The notes under the pieces are model-generated. The model was not told the origin of the DNA. It ran no database searches and worked only from the letters and a program-made list of their open reading frames with translations. Positions 1-9,076 of a stretch of DNA of 64,000 nt are shown here, piece by piece. Positions within the stretch are counted from its first letter, which is position 1. Each line of letters starts with the position of its first letter. The stretch comes from Hespellia stercorisuis DSM 15480. GTDB taxonomy: Bacteria; Bacillota; Clostridia; Lachnospirales; Lachnospiraceae. A program made the position numbers and the translations under genes. The stretch lies in contig NZ_FQZY01000014.1 in the NCBI RefSeq assembly GCF_900142165.1, positions 31,460 through 95,459 on the forward strand, given 5' to 3'.

Positions 1-1
1 C

Positions 2-1081
2 GTTGGCAAAGGAAAAATCGACGAAATCAAAGAAAAAATATGGGAGCTGGATGCGACCGGCATCATCTGTGATGATGAGCTGAGTCCAGCCCAGTTAGGC
101 AATCTCCAAGATGTCCTGGATACGAAGGTCATGGATCGTACCTTGATTATCTTGGATATTTTTGCGGCCAGGGCAACCACGAATGAAGGGAAAATCCAGG
201 TGGAGCTTGCCCAGCTGAAGTATCGCCAGTCCAGACTGACAGGGCTTGGAGTCTCGCTGTCCAGACTGGGCGGCGGAATCGGAACGAGGGGCCCCGGTGA
301 GAAGAAGCTGGAGATGGATCGGCGTCTTATCAAAGGGCGGATCGCGCAGCTGAACCGGGAGCTGAAGGAAGTGAAGCGTCACCGTGAGGTGACGAGGGAG
401 CAGAGAAGCCGTAACCAGATTCCGGTCGTGGCAATCGTGGGGTATACCAACGCCGGAAAATCCACGCTCATGAACAGCTTGACCGGATCCGAGATTCTGG
501 CGGAGGACAAATTATTTGCCACGCTGGATCCGACGACGAGAGGCATGCAGCTGCCGAGTGGGCAGGAGGTTCTGCTGACGGATACCGTCGGGTTTATCCG
601 AAAGCTGCCGCATCACTTGATTGAAGCTTTTAAAAGTACATTGGAAGAAGCGAAATATGCAGACATCATCCTCCACGTGGTAGATACGTCAAATCCGCAG
701 GTGGATGAACAGATGTGTATTGTCTATGAGACGCTCGCTAATTTGGAAGTTACAGACAAGCCGGTGATTACGGCACTCAATAAACAGGATAAACTGGCCC
801 TGCTGGGGAAACAGCCGCTGCTGCGGGATTTCAAGGCAGATTATATCGTGAAGGTGTCCGCAAAGACGGGCGAGGGTCTGGATGATCTGCAGACGGTGAT
901 CGAAAAAGTGCTGCGGGAGCAGAAGATTGCGATCGAGCGTGTTTATTCTTATGCGGATGCGGGAAAGATACAGTTAATCAGAAAATATGGGGAACTGCTG
1001 GAGGAAGAGTACCGCGACGATGGGATCTTTGTCAGAGGATATGTGCCGGCGGCGATCTATCCGAAGGTATCTGATGAGTAA
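2..1081 (+). CDS. hflX: GTPase HflX (5' end outside window)
   Basis: Ribosome-associated GTPase that splits or rescues stalled ribosomes under stress. The reading frame is open from base 2, where it begins VGKGKIDEIK, so the N-terminal ~100 residues lie outside the window. The glycine-rich HflX segment (GGGIGTRGPGEKKLE) precedes a coiled coil and a complete G domain: G1 GYTNAGKST, G3 DTVGFI, G4 NKQD and G5 SAKTG. The gene ends 130 bp before a MATE exporter and no terminator is obvious. The identification rests on these motifs and their order, which are characteristic of the family. Nothing unusual is seen. Confidence 0.95.
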   Translation, partial: VGKGKIDEIKEKIWELDATGIICDDELSPAQLGNLQDVLDTKVMDRTLIILDIFAARATTNEGKIQVELAQLKYRQSRLTGLGVSLSRLGGGIGTRGPGEKKLEMDRRLIKGRIAQLNRELKEVKRHREVTREQRSRNQIPVVAIVGYTNAGKSTLMNSLTGSEILAEDKLFATLDPTTRGMQLPSGQEVLLTDTVGFIRKLPHHLIEAFKSTLEEAKYADIILHVVDTSNPQVDEQMCIVYETLANLEVTDKPVITALNKQDKLALLGKQPLLRDFKADYIVKVSAKTGEGLDDLQTVIEKVLREQKIAIERVYSYADAGKIQLIRKYGELLEEEYRDDGIFVRGYVPAAIYPKVSDE

Positions 1082-1264
1082 ATGATGTGGGGCAGGCAGA
1101 GAAAAAATCTGGTTGAAAAATCAGATCAGGCAGGCCGAATGAAAAAGCTGGATAAGAAAGTCGGATAGAAAAGTCGGCAGGATAAACAGATTAGGGATAG
1201 AATTAAAAAACTGGTGAAAAAACAGATTAAAAAAGAGATATATAAGACAGAGAGGAAGAAAACT

Positions 1265-2632
1265 ATGGCAGAAACAGGGACAAAAAGCGGGAATCCACTT
1301 GCATCAGAGCCGCTGGGGAAGATGATGATGAAGTTTGCAATCCCCGCGATTATCAGTATGCTGGTAAGTGCCCTGTACAATATTGTAGATCAGATATTCA
1401 TTGGGCAGGGAGTCGGAATGCTCGGAAATGCAGCGACAAATGTCGCGTTTCCGGTCACAACGATCTGCACGGCAACAGCACTGCTGCTGGGCATCGGAAG
1501 TGCATCAAACTATAACCTGGAACTGGGGGCAGGGCGGGAGAAAAAGGCAAATCAGCTTGCAGCCAACGGAATCTCCATGCTGTGTCTGTGCGGTGTGGCG
1601 ATCGCGGTGATCGTGCTGCTGGCGAGAAATCCGCTCCTTCATCTGTTCGGTGCCACCAAGGATGTGCTGCCGTATGCGCTGGACTACACCACTATCACGG
1701 CGTTCGGCATCCCGTTTCTGATTCTGACCAACGGTGGAAGCCATCTGATCCGCGCGGACAGAAGTCCAAGGTATTCCATGGTCTGTATGCTGACCGGTGC
1801 GGTCATCAACACTATACTTGATCCTTTGTTTATCTTTGGATTCCACTGGGGAATCAAGGGGGCAGCATTTGCCACCATCATCGGACAGATTGTATCAGGA
1901 CTCCTGGTGCTTTTTTATTTCTGGAAATTAAAAAAGATGGAGCTGGAGGCGGGAATGTTCCGTCTGCGGTTTCACGATGTGGCGATGATCGCATCCCTCG
2001 GGGCATCCTCATTTATCAACCAGATTGCCATGCTCTTCGTACAGATCGTTATGAATAACACGCTGAAATATTACGGCGCGGCATCCAACTACGGCAGCGA
2101 TATTCCGCTGGCCTGTGTGGGTGTCATCACGAAGGTCAACATGGTGTTTTTAAGCATCTGCATCGGGATCTCTCAGGGGTGCCAGCCTATCTGGGGATTC
2201 AACTACGGAGCGGAGAATTATAAGCGGGTGCGCAGGACGTACAAACTGTCCGCCATCTGGTGTACAGGGATTGCAACAGTGTTTTTCCTCTGTTTTCAGA
2301 TGTTCCCGAGGCAGATCGTCAGCATTTTCGGAACCGGAACAGAGGAGTACTTTCATTTCGCAGAGCGATACCTGAAGGTATTCATGTTCATGACCTTTGC
2401 CAATGGAATACAGCCCATGTCGGCGGGATTCTTTACGTCCATCGGCAAGGCGAAGCTTGGAATCATCATGTCACTCACGAGACAGGTGATATTTTTGCTG
2501 CCGCTGATCGTCATTTTCCCGATGATCATGGGAATCGACGGTGTGATGTATGCAGGTCCGATCGCGGACGGGGCGGCAGCGATTGTTGCAGTATTCTTTG
2601 CGCGGCGGGAACTGATTAGAATGCGGGAATAA
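1265..2632 (+). CDS. MATE family multidrug/toxin exporter
   Basis: A 455-residue polytopic membrane protein with about 12 hydrophobic segments. It has the MATE opening signature (LGKMMMKFAIPAIISMLVSALYN, then DQIFIGQGVGMLGNAATN) and the repeated half-module FINQIAMLFVQIVMNN. MATE proteins expel cationic drugs or metabolites in exchange for Na+ or H+. The start at 1265 is chosen because GAGGAAG lies just upstream and the family N-terminus begins there. A longer frame opens at 1214 but would add 17 lysine-rich residues. The substrate cannot be predicted. The gene appears to be a single transcription unit ending next to a convergent exporter gene. Confidence 0.9.
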   Translation: MAETGTKSGNPLASEPLGKMMMKFAIPAIISMLVSALYNIVDQIFIGQGVGMLGNAATNVAFPVTTICTATALLLGIGSASNYNLELGAGREKKANQLAANGISMLCLCGVAIAVIVLLARNPLLHLFGATKDVLPYALDYTTITAFGIPFLILTNGGSHLIRADRSPRYSMVCMLTGAVINTILDPLFIFGFHWGIKGAAFATIIGQIVSGLLVLFYFWKLKKMELEAGMFRLRFHDVAMIASLGASSFINQIAMLFVQIVMNNTLKYYGAASNYGSDIPLACVGVITKVNMVFLSICIGISQGCQPIWGFNYGAENYKRVRRTYKLSAIWCTGIATVFFLCFQMFPRQIVSIFGTGTEEYFHFAERYLKVFMFMTFANGIQPMSAGFFTSIGKAKLGIIMSLTRQVIFLLPLIVIFPMIMGIDGVMYAGPIADGAAAIVAVFFARRELIRMRE

Positions 2633-2636
2633 GGAA

Positions 2637-3542
2637 TTATTGACCGGCAGCGTCGTTTGTCTTCACTTTGGCAGGCATCTGCGCCAGCACGACTGCTGCG
2701 AACACCAGCACGCATCCGAAGGATTCCTTTACACTCAGAACCTGTCCGAGCAGCAGCCATCCGCCGATCACAGAAAATACAGATTCCAGGCTCATAATCA
2801 GGGAGGCAATGGTTGGCTCCGCGTGTTTTTGTGCCACGATCTGCAGTGTGTAAGCCACACCGCAGGAGAGAACACCGGCGTAGAGCAGCGGCATCCATGC
2901 GTTCAGAACATTAGTGAGCTTCGGCGCTTCTACGGCGAACATCCCCACAGAGCAGATGATACTGCACACGAGAAACTGGATGCAGGACAGGCGCACTCCG
3001 TCAACCCGCGGTGAAAAATGATCCACGATCAGAATCTGGAATGCGAAGGCCAGAGCACAGATCAGAGCCAACAGATCTCCCGGGGCGATGGAGAAATTCT
3101 CCGTGATGCAAAGCAGATACATGCCGGCCAGAGCAATCAGGACACCAATCCAGATATTCAGTGAGACCCGTTTCTTCAGAAACAGACCCAGGATGGGCAC
3201 AAACAGGATGTAGATCGTTGTGATAAATCCGACCTTCCCGACGGAACTGTGCATCAGCGCGAACTGCTGCAGGGTGCTGCCGAGACAGAGAAAAATTCCG
3301 CACAGCAGACCGCCGATCCAGAGCTCTTTGCTTTTCCAGGTGGCAGCAGGCATATGCATATGTGCGCGCTGCCGGTCCAGAAATGCGACGACAGGGAGCA
3401 GTGCCACAACTCCGATGAGGGAGCGCAGGGCATTGAAGGTAAACGGTCCGACATAGTCCATGCCGACCTTTTGGGCGACGAAAGCCATACCCCAGATAAA
3501 TGCAGTGAGTAACAGTAGTAAGTTTGTCTTTAGTTTTGTCAT
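2637..3542 (-). CDS. DMT/EamA family transporter
   Basis: About 301 residues with ten hydrophobic helices arranged as two EamA repeats (first repeat WGMAFVAQKVGMDYVGPFTF, second from about residue 150). DMT proteins are typically metabolite exporters of the inner membrane. The start at 3542 has GGAGG 8-9 bp upstream, and the stop of the short-chain dehydrogenase lies 2 bp before it, so the two form a leftward operon. The substrate is unknown. The last bases converge on the MATE gene with only a 4-bp gap. Confidence 0.88.
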   Translation of the reverse strand: MTKLKTNLLLLLTAFIWGMAFVAQKVGMDYVGPFTFNALRSLIGVVALLPVVAFLDRQRAHMHMPAATWKSKELWIGGLLCGIFLCLGSTLQQFALMHSSVGKVGFITTIYILFVPILGLFLKKRVSLNIWIGVLIALAGMYLLCITENFSIAPGDLLALICALAFAFQILIVDHFSPRVDGVRLSCIQFLVCSIICSVGMFAVEAPKLTNVLNAWMPLLYAGVLSCGVAYTLQIVAQKHAEPTIASLIMSLESVFSVIGGWLLLGQVLSVKESFGCVLVFAAVVLAQMPAKVKTNDAAGQ

Positions 3543-3544
3543 GA

Positions 3545-4276
3545 TTAGATATATCCTCCGTCCATTCCGATAATTTGTCCAGTCATATAGGCAGGGGCAC
3601 AAGCCAGCTCAAGTGCCAGTGCGGCCACCTCCTCCGGTGTGCCGAATCTTCCGGCAGGAATCTCATCGGCCAGTTCTCTTTTCTCTTCTGCGCTCAGCTG
3701 CCCGTTCATGGCGGTGTCGATCACACCGCAGGCCAGTGCATTTACCTGGATGTTACTTGGGGCCAGCTCCTTGGCCAGAGCCCGAGTCAGACCGTTGACG
3801 CCGGACTTGGCGGCCGAGTAGGCAGCCTCGCAGGAGGCGCCGACGGTTCCCCACATGGAAGAAATGTTGATGATCCGCCCGGACTTTTTCGACACCATTG
3901 CAGGGATGGCAGCGCGGCAGCAGTAGAAGACAGAGCTGAGATTCGTCTGGATCAGACGGTTCCACTCGTCATCTGCCATATCGGATAACAGCCCAATGTG
4001 GGCGATTCCCGCGTTGTTGACCAGCACATCCAGACTGCCGCACTCGCGATAAATCTGCGCAAAGATGTCGGCTACATCTGCGGACACCCCGACATTGCCG
4101 ACGACAGCGGTATAGGTCCCACCCAGCCGGTCAATCGAAGAGCCGACCGCGTTCAGCTCATCTATAGAAGTGCTGCAGTTTATAAATACGTGAAAACCGG
4201 CCCCGGCGAAAGCCAGTGCACAGGCTCTTCCGATTCCGCGGGAGGCCCCGGTGACCAGTACGGTTTTTTTGCTCAT
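3545..4276 (-). CDS. SDR family oxidoreductase (FabG-like)
   Basis: A 243-residue classical short-chain dehydrogenase. The cofactor motif [10 protein letters not shown] sits at residues 8-17, NNAG near residue 88, and the catalytic triad as Ser-138 region (INISSMWG) with YSAAKSG. The C-terminus MTGQIIGMDGGYI is typical of 3-oxoacyl-ACP reductase-type SDRs. The true FabG of this genome is encoded in the fatty acid cluster at 15485, so this paralogue probably reduces another ketone. It is co-transcribed with the DMT exporter downstream, and a sigma-A-type promoter lies just upstream. The substrate is unknown. Confidence 0.85.
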   Translation of the reverse strand: MSKKTVLVTGASRGIGRACALAFAGAGFHVFINCSTSIDELNAVGSSIDRLGGTYTAVVGNVGVSADVADIFAQIYRECGSLDVLVNNAGIAHIGLLSDMADDEWNRLIQTNLSSVFYCCRAAIPAMVSKKSGRIINISSMWGTVGASCEAAYSAAKSGVNGLTRALAKELAPSNIQVNALACGVIDTAMNGQLSAEEKRELADEIPAGRFGTPEEVAALALELACAPAYMTGQIIGMDGGYI

Positions 4277-4318
4277 AGTTTTGTGTCTCCTTAATTTGAA
4301 AAATTACAATCGAGAAAT

Positions 4319-4347
4319 ATTATACACTATATTATCCGATTTGTCCG
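4319..4347 (-). promoter_or_regulatory. Putative sigma-A promoter for the SDR-DMT operon
   Basis: On the minus strand a perfect -10 box TATAAT (4319-4324) is preceded after 17 bp by CGGACA (4342-4347), four of six matches to the -35 consensus. It lies 43 bp upstream of the SDR start. Seen by eye only; no start site is known. Confidence 0.5.
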
Positions 4348-4502
4348 CATACAAATCAGATAACAATGAAAAGCTGCGAAGCGGATTTCAAATGTCTGCT
4401 TTACTAACAGACCGGCAGGTAGTAAAATAGAGATGTATGTATAGGTGCTAAAATCATAGGTTTCAGGTTTGACAAAACGGGACTTGAGGACAGTGTAAAA
4501 GG

Positions 4503-4530
4503 AGCTCTGCATTTTGCAGAGTTTTCTTAT
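4503..4530 (+). terminator. Terminator-like hairpin in the leader of the RND exporter gene
   Basis: CTCTGC-ATTTT-GCAGAG followed by TTTTCTTATATTTT. It ends about 22 bp before the exporter start and lies downstream of a TTGACA (4469-4474) that could be a -35 box with a weak -10. It could be an attenuator for the exporter or the end of a short leader RNA. The rest of the 276-bp spacer (4277-4552) shows no gene. Confidence 0.5.
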
Positions 4531-4552
4531 ATTTTGACAGGAGGAGAAAAGG

Positions 4553-7500
4553 ATGTTATCAAAATTCAGTGTGCGCAAACCCTACACGGTTGTGGTAGCG
4601 GTAGTGCTGGTTATCATTTTGGGAGTGGTGTCATTTATGAACATGACGGTGGATCTGCTCCCGAGCATGAATCTGCCTTATGCGATCGTCATGACGACGT
4701 ATGTGGGGGCGAGCCCGGAGGAAGTGGAGACGGCGGTGACAAAGCCCATTGAGCAGTCTATGGCGACGGTGAGCAATATCAAAAACATCACGTCAACCTC
4801 ACAGGAGAATGCATCGACTGTGATACTGGAGTTCGAGCAGACTGCCAACATGGATTCCACGACGATCGATATGCGGGAGAAGCTGGATCAGATTAAGGGA
4901 TATTGGCCGGATACGGTGAACAACCCGATCATCATGAAGCTGAATCCGGATATGATGCCGGTTATGGTGGCAGCCATTGGCGCAGGAGAAGACAGTGTCT
5001 CGGATTCCAGTGCCATTATCGAGAATGATGTTCTGCCGGATATCGAAAGTCTGGAGGGAGTGGCATCGGTGTCTTCCTTCGGAACGGTGGAGAAGACCGT
5101 TCAGATTACGATCGACAAGAACAAGATCGCTGCCACGAATCAGCGGGTGCAGAACGCATTGAATGGAAAGTTCGATGATGCCCAGCAAAAGATTGATGAG
5201 GGCAAGGCACAGCTGGAGGATGGAAAAGCACAACTGGAGTCCGGGAAGAATCAGTTGACGGACCAGCTTGCACAGGCCTCGGAGGCGGAGGCTCAGATCC
5301 TGGAAGGAGAAGCGCAGATCGATTCCAAGATGACAGAGCTGGAGGATGGAGAGAAACAGCTGGATGCGGCGCAGACGCAGCTGGATGAGGGAAGGAGCGC
5401 GCTGGAAGTCATGAAGGCGGCGCTGGACAGTCAGAAGCAGACTGCACTGGAAAAAGCATATGCGGCCGCGGAGCAGGGAGTTTCAGAGCAGTTTGCCTCT
5501 TCGCTGGAAACCATGAATCAAGGCCTGGAGGCACTGGAAGCCCAGCTGGAGCAGGCGGCCGATGACGCGCAGAGACAGCAGATTCAGGCGCAGATTGATA
5601 CCATGAAGCAGCAGATAGCGGCGGTGGAACAGTCCCGGGATGAAGCGGTTGACGCGGCAAAAAAGGCAGCAGAAGAGCAGGTGGAGGCAGGATTCGAACA
5701 AGGGTATGCTAAAATCACGGAGTCGCAGGAAAAGCTGGACAGCAGCCAGAAGGAACTGGATGCGGGGAAGACCCAGCTGGCAGAGGGGAAAAAGCAGCTG
5801 GAGGCCGTGCGCTTACAGTTGACCGAGGGAAAGATTTCCCTCGCCCAGGCGCAGTCGCAGATTGAGACGGCGAAGATCACTGCCACCATCGAGATGGCCA
5901 CCGTCAATGCACAGATGGCGACGGCTGAGACCAAGCTGGACGAAGGGCAGACTGAGCTGGATAATTCCAAGTCAGATGCGTTGGAGGCAGCGAATGTGAG
6001 CAAGACCATCACGACGGACATGGTGGAGCAGCTTCTCACGGCGGAAAACTTTTCCATGCCGGCCGGTTATGTGAAGGAAGAAGGAATCGATTACCTGATC
6101 CGTGTGGGAGATAAATACGACAATATCGATGACATCAAGGCGATGCCGATGTTTGATATGGATATAGAAGGTCTGGATACGATCCGGCTGTCGGACGTGG
6201 CGGATGTCACGTATGTAAACAACGAGGATGAGGTTTATGCGAAGATTAACGGCGAGCCTGGAGTGCTGCTCACCGTGCAGAAGCAGACCGGGTATTCCAC
6301 CGGAGATGTGAGCGGTCGTATTCTGGATAAGTTTGATGAACTTCGAAAGGAAAATAAGGATCTTGACATCGTCACACTGATGGATCAGGGCGTCTATATT
6401 GATCTGATCGTAAATTCTGTACTTCAGAATATGCTCTTTGGCGCGGTTCTGGCAATTTTGATCCTGCTGCTGTTTTTGCGGAGTATCCGGCCGACGTTTA
6501 TCATTGCATGCTCGATCCCGATCAGTATCGTTACCGCTCTAGTTCTGATGTATTTCAGCGGAGTGACCCTGAATGTCATCTCCCTGTCCGGACTTGCACT
6601 GGGAGTCGGAATGCTGGTGGATAACTCCATCGTCGTGATCGAGAACATTTACCGGATGCGCAACGAGGAGGGGGCCTCAGCGAAAGAGGCGGCCATTGAG
6701 GGCGCAAGACAGGTGTCCGGTGCCATCGCGGCATCTACATTTACGACAGTCTGTGTGTTTGCCCCGATCGTATTTACCCAGGGAATCACCAGACAGCTGT
6801 TTGTAGATATGGGACTGACGATCGCGTACTCACTGCTGGCGAGCCTCGTGATCGCGCTGACGTTTGTGCCGATGATGTCGGCGGGACTTCTGAATAAGCA
6901 GGAGAAAAAAGAGACGAAGCTGTTTGAAAAAATCAAGAAGGTTTACGGCGGACTGCTGCGCCGGGCGCTCCGGTGGAAACCGCTGGTGCTGCTCGCGGCA
7001 CTGGCAATGCTGGTGGTAAGTGGTCTGTTGGCGTACAGCAACGGAACGGCGTTTATGCCGGACATGGAGAGTACACAGATCAGCATGACGGTGACGACAG
7101 AGAAGGGGAGCACCATGCAGGAGACCGGCGAAGTGGCGGATCAGGTCATGGAAAAGCTTCTGGCGATCGACGACATCAAGGACGTCGGTGCGATGGCATC
7201 CACCGACACGTACACCGGGCAGGCAGCGGCCACGAATGAGGTGGAGCTCTATGGTATTTTAAAGGATGATAAGAAACTGAGCAACGACAAACTTCAGAAG
7301 AAGATCGAGGAAGAGACAAAGGATCTGCCCTGTGAGCTGGATATCAGCATGTCGAACATGGATATGAGTGCGCTGGGCAGCAGTGGAATCGTCGTGCAGA
7401 TCAAGGGGAAGGATCTGGATACGCTCCAGACTATTTCAAAGGATATTGCAAAACGTGTGGAGGAAGTGAAGGGGACAGCTAATGTATCCGACGGGCTGGA

Positions 7501-8527
7501 TGACACCACCGAGGAACTCCGGGTAAATGTAAAGGAAGAGGAGGCCATCCGGCACAATCTGACTAGCGCCCAGATCTATCAGCAGCTCGCGGCGAAGCTT
7601 GCCGCACAGTCCGCTGCGACGACGTTGTCTACAGATGTGGATGATTACGATGTGATTGTGGTGGATCAGAAGAATGAGGAGCTGACGAGAGAAGCCGTCA
7701 AGAATCTGAGCATCACAGCTACGAAGAAGGATGGGACGAAAGAGGAAGTTCCGCTTACAGAGATCGCAGAGTTCGAGACCGCCATGGGACTGCAGTCTAT
7801 CAATCATGATGCCCAGAACCGGATTATCAGCGTGACCGCAGAGATCGCGGAGGGGGACAACATCGGACTGGTCAGCAGCCGGGTGCAGAAGGCGCTGAAG
7901 AGCTATGAGATGCCGGACGGATATACCTATGAGATGACCGGTGAGGATGAGACAATCCAGGAATCCATGGTAGAGCTATTTAAGATGCTTGCGCTTGCAA
8001 TTGTGTTTATGTACCTTATTATGGTGGCACAGTTCCAGTCACTGCGCTCGCCGTTTATCGTCATGTTCACGGTTCCGCTCGCATTTACGGGAGGTCTCTT
8101 CGGGCTGTATCTGACGGGAAATCCGATCAGTATCATCGCGATGGTTGGATTCGTCATGCTTTCCGGAATTATCGTCAACAACGGGATCGTGTTCATCGAC
8201 TATACGAACCAGCTGATGGCGGCAGGTATGGAGCGGCAGGACGCGCTGGTGGAATCAGGAAGGACGCGTCTGCGCCCAATCATCATGACTGCGCTGACTA
8301 CGATCCTTGGATTGTCGACTATGGCAATCGGAGTCGGAATGGGAGCAGATATGGTTCAGCCGATGGCGGTTGTAACTATTGGTGGACTTATTTATGGAAC
8401 TCTGTTAACATTATTTGTAGTACCTTGCATCTTTGATCTGTTCCACAAGAGAGAGAAGGCAAGATTGCGCGAGAGCATAGAGACGAATGAAAAGCCGAAT
8501 ACGGAGGACGAAGAGTCAGATGATTAA
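4553..8527 (+). CDS. RND family exporter with coiled-coil insertion
   Basis: A 1324-residue RND (AcrB/SwrC-type) proton-driven exporter, about 250 residues longer than the usual ~1050. The N-terminus VRKPYTVVVAVVLVIILGVVSFMNMTVDLLPSMN and the two membrane bundles (about residues 625-780 and 1140-1300, with LALGVGMLVDNSIVVIENIYR carrying the proton-relay Asp) are canonical. The extra length is a heptad-like insertion at about residues 205-470, made of repeats such as GKAQLEDGKAQLESG. It lies in the first extracytoplasmic loop. In a Gram-positive cell this could span or grip the wall. The start has AGGAGGAG upstream, and the last codons overlap the next gene by 8 bp. Confidence 0.92.
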   Translation: MLSKFSVRKPYTVVVAVVLVIILGVVSFMNMTVDLLPSMNLPYAIVMTTYVGASPEEVETAVTKPIEQSMATVSNIKNITSTSQENASTVILEFEQTANMDSTTIDMREKLDQIKGYWPDTVNNPIIMKLNPDMMPVMVAAIGAGEDSVSDSSAIIENDVLPDIESLEGVASVSSFGTVEKTVQITIDKNKIAATNQRVQNALNGKFDDAQQKIDEGKAQLEDGKAQLESGKNQLTDQLAQASEAEAQILEGEAQIDSKMTELEDGEKQLDAAQTQLDEGRSALEVMKAALDSQKQTALEKAYAAAEQGVSEQFASSLETMNQGLEALEAQLEQAADDAQRQQIQAQIDTMKQQIAAVEQSRDEAVDAAKKAAEEQVEAGFEQGYAKITESQEKLDSSQKELDAGKTQLAEGKKQLEAVRLQLTEGKISLAQAQSQIETAKITATIEMATVNAQMATAETKLDEGQTELDNSKSDALEAANVSKTITTDMVEQLLTAENFSMPAGYVKEEGIDYLIRVGDKYDNIDDIKAMPMFDMDIEGLDTIRLSDVADVTYVNNEDEVYAKINGEPGVLLTVQKQTGYSTGDVSGRILDKFDELRKENKDLDIVTLMDQGVYIDLIVNSVLQNMLFGAVLAILILLLFLRSIRPTFIIACSIPISIVTALVLMYFSGVTLNVISLSGLALGVGMLVDNSIVVIENIYRMRNEEGASAKEAAIEGARQVSGAIAASTFTTVCVFAPIVFTQGITRQLFVDMGLTIAYSLLASLVIALTFVPMMSAGLLNKQEKKETKLFEKIKKVYGGLLRRALRWKPLVLLAALAMLVVSGLLAYSNGTAFMPDMESTQISMTVTTEKGSTMQETGEVADQVMEKLLAIDDIKDVGAMASTDTYTGQAAATNEVELYGILKDDKKLSNDKLQKKIEEETKDLPCELDISMSNMDMSALGSSGIVVQIKGKDLDTLQTISKDIAKRVEEVKGTANVSDGLDDTTEELRVNVKEEEAIRHNLTSAQIYQQLAAKLAAQSAATTLSTDVDDYDVIVVDQKNEELTREAVKNLSITATKKDGTKEEVPLTEIAEFETAMGLQSINHDAQNRIISVTAEIAEGDNIGLVSSRVQKALKSYEMPDGYTYEMTGEDETIQESMVELFKMLALAIVFMYLIMVAQFQSLRSPFIVMFTVPLAFTGGLFGLYLTGNPISIIAMVGFVMLSGIIVNNGIVFIDYTNQLMAAGMERQDALVESGRTRLRPIIMTALTTILGLSTMAIGVGMGADMVQPMAVVTIGGLIYGTLLTLFVVPCIFDLFHKREKARLRESIETNEKPNTEDEESDD

Positions 8528-9059
8528 CGAAGCGATAGTATTTGCGACGAAGGCACATGCAGGACAATTTCGAAAGGGAACCATGCGTCCCTACATTGTG
8601 CATCCGGTTGAGGTGGGAGATATCGTATCCTCCATGACCATGGATGAGGAAGTGAGATGTGCAGCGGTGCTCCATGACACGATCGAGGATTGTGAGTGGG
8701 TGACGGAGGACGTAATCTGCCGGGAGTTCGGCCCCCGCGTTGCGAACATTGTGGTCCAGGAAAGCGAAGACAAGAGCAAGAGCTGGACGGAGCGGAAGAC
8801 GAATACAATCCAGCATATCAAGGAGGCACCCTGGGAGGTGCAGATGATCGCGTTGGCGGACAAACTGTCCAACATGCGGGACATTGACCGGGATTATCCG
8901 GTGCTGGGTGATGAACTGTGGAACCGCTTCAGAATGAAAGATAAGGACACCATAGGCTGGTATTATAAAGGCGTGCGGGATGCATTGAAGGATTCGTTTT
9001 CAGATCAGCCGGCCTACAGAGAATACTGTCAGTTGGTGGAAAAGAATTTTGGAGAATAG
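8520..9059 (+). CDS. Small RelA/SpoT-type HD hydrolase
   Basis: A 179-residue single-domain HD phosphohydrolase resembling the hydrolase half of RelA/SpoT and the small alarmone hydrolases. Visible motifs are KAHAGQFRKGT with IVHPVEV, the HD motif LHDTIED, and ALADKLSNMRD. The family uses Mn2+ to remove pyrophosphate from (p)ppGpp. No synthetase domain follows, so it could be a dedicated hydrolase, but the substrate is inferred. The start at 8520 is preferred over 8487 because GGAGG lies 12 bp upstream and it overlaps the RND stop, suggesting translational coupling. Confidence 0.82.
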   Translation: MINEAIVFATKAHAGQFRKGTMRPYIVHPVEVGDIVSSMTMDEEVRCAAVLHDTIEDCEWVTEDVICREFGPRVANIVVQESEDKSKSWTERKTNTIQHIKEAPWEVQMIALADKLSNMRDIDRDYPVLGDELWNRFRMKDKDTIGWYYKGVRDALKDSFSDQPAYREYCQLVEKNFGE

Positions 9060-9076
9060 TTCATGTGGAGGTTGTT

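Noticed and set aside
4327..4578. 83-codon leftward frame in the spacer before the RND gene
   Set aside because: Crosses the terminator-like hairpin and the start of the RND gene, with no ribosome site.
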